A stretch of 64,000 nt of DNA from Niveispirillum sp. SYP-B3756 (GTDB lineage Bacteria > Pseudomonadota > Alphaproteobacteria > Azospirillales > Azospirillaceae), in NCBI RefSeq assembly GCF_009495745.1, contig NZ_WIDQ01000001.1, positions 186,001-250,000 on the forward strand, in the 5' to 3' direction. Below the pieces are notes generated by a model that saw only the letters and a list, made by a program, of their open reading frames with translations, made no database searches and was not told where the DNA came from. Numbering within the stretch: position 1 is the first letter of the stretch; each line of letters starts with the position of its first letter. Shown here one piece after another: positions 63,166 to 64,000 of the stretch. The position numbers were made by a program, and so were the translations under genes.

Positions 63166-64000
63166 ATGGGTTCGCGTTGGCAGTTCTGGATCGACCGTGG
63201 CGGCACCTTTACCGACATTGTCGCCCGCCGGCCGGATGGCACCCTGCTGACCCACAAGCTGCTATCGGAAAACCCTGAGCGCTATCGGGATGCCGCCGTG
63301 CAGGGCATCCGGGAGCTGCTGGGCGTGGCAGCGGGGGAACCGGTGCCGGCGGACGCGGTGGATTCCGTGCGCATGGGCACCACGGTGGCCACCAATGCGC
63401 TTTTGGAGCGCAAGGGGGAACCGGTGCTGCTGGTGACCACAGCCGGTCTGGGCGACCAGTTGCGCATCGGCTATCAGGCAAGACCGAAGATTTTCGCCCG
63501 GCATATCCAGTTGCCCGAACAGCTCTACACACAGGTGCTTGAGCTGCCGGAGCGGGTGGCGGCTGACGGCGCGGTGCTGCTGCCGCTGGATGAGGATACC
63601 GCCCGCGCCGGGTTACAGGCCGCCTTTGACGCCGGTTTACGCGCCTGCGCCATCCTGTTCATTCATGGCTATCGCCATACCGCGCATGAAGCACGGGTGG
63701 TGGAAATCGCGCGGGAAATCGGCTTTACCCAGATATCCGCCAGCCATCAGGTCAGCCCGCTGATGAAGATGGTGGGGCGCGGCGATACCACGGTGGCCGA
63801 TGCCTATCTCTCCCCCATCCTGCGCCGCTATGTGGCGCAGGTGGCCGATGCACTGCCGGGCATCCCGCTTTACTTCATGCAATCCAATGGCGGGCTGACC
63901 GAGGCCCAGCGCTTCCAGGGGCGCGACGCCATCCTGTCCGGCCCGGCTGGCGGCATTGTTGGTGCTGTGCGCACGGCGGCAGCCGAAGGGTTCGGCCAGA
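63166..64000 (+). CDS. Hydantoinase / 5-oxoprolinase family protein (partial)
   Basis: The first 278 codons are present and the gene runs off the right edge. [20 protein letters not shown] is the ATP-binding start of the HyuA/OplA family, with [31 protein letters not shown] and [12 protein letters not shown] further on. Full-length OplA-type proteins exceed 1200 residues and HyuA-type about 700, so the exact class cannot be decided here. It hydrolyses 5-oxoproline or hydantoins with ATP. Confidence 0.9.
   Translation, partial: MGSRWQFWIDRGGTFTDIVARRPDGTLLTHKLLSENPERYRDAAVQGIRELLGVAAGEPVPADAVDSVRMGTTVATNALLERKGEPVLLVTTAGLGDQLRIGYQARPKIFARHIQLPEQLYTQVLELPERVAADGAVLLPLDEDTARAGLQAAFDAGLRACAILFIHGYRHTAHEARVVEIAREIGFTQISASHQVSPLMKMVGRGDTTVADAYLSPILRRYVAQVADALPGIPLYFMQSNGGLTEAQRFQGRDAILSGPAGGIVGAVRTAAAEGFGQ

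Noticed and set aside
1-64000. tRNA or rRNA genes
   Set aside because: I looked through the intergenic gaps and found no cloverleaf-type or rRNA sequence; a covariance search would be decisive.

Overview
The window is GC-rich chromosomal DNA from a Gram-negative alphaproteobacterium, most likely Rhodospirillales in the Azospirillum/Niveispirillum neighbourhood. I infer this from the accD-folC pair below trpA, a two-domain PutA beside an Lrp-type regulator, the TonB receptor, and the palindromic repeats. I cannot name the species. Almost every gene is intact. The exceptions are the two edge genes, an EF-G-like GTPase at the left and a hydantoinase/oxoprolinase at the right, and a truncated HlyD-like gene.

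Layout. 1-12 kb is housekeeping: EF-G-like GTPase, chemoreceptor, ppdK, glyS/glyQ, a zinc-ribbon membrane protein and an S49 peptidase. 12-16 kb is accessory: a solute-binding-like protein, three tiny paralogous membrane peptides (the first behind a canonical sigma-54 promoter), and a low-GC three-gene cassette with a putative papain-like cysteine peptidase. 16-21 kb holds a TPR-GAF histidine kinase next to a borosin-type alpha-N-methyltransferase whose own C-terminus carries 29 tandem [TS]EEH[DIV]A hexapeptides. 22-38.6 kb is a peptide secretion island: a complete NHLM-type exporter (HlyD, C39-ABC, ABC, cyclic-nucleotide-binding protein), an AraC regulator, a second exporter fused into one 1268-residue chain with one degenerate ATP site, a 56-residue stump of HlyD, two Nif11/NHLP-like precursors with double-glycine-type leader ends, a GNAT protein, and a TonB-dependent receptor with an unknown downstream gene. 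38.7-64 kb returns to metabolism and regulation: cystathionine beta-synthase, folA/thyA, folC/accD/trpA with two unfamiliar genes inserted, two-component proteins, a Glu/Leu-type dehydrogenase, putA and its regulator, folB, a CsgG-centred lipoprotein operon, and ilvA.

How the parts fit. The strongest candidate for an undescribed system is the fused borosin: the catalytic Tyr/Arg/Tyr spacing of fungal OphMA is kept, and the putative substrate is an unusually long Glu/His-rich repeat array. A few kilobases away two NHLM-type export systems and leader peptides form a separate RiPP locus. Whether the two loci cooperate cannot be told from sequence. A second notable signal is a family of multi-hairpin repeats, three copies of which abut the 3' ends of minus-strand genes and show compensatory changes in their stems.
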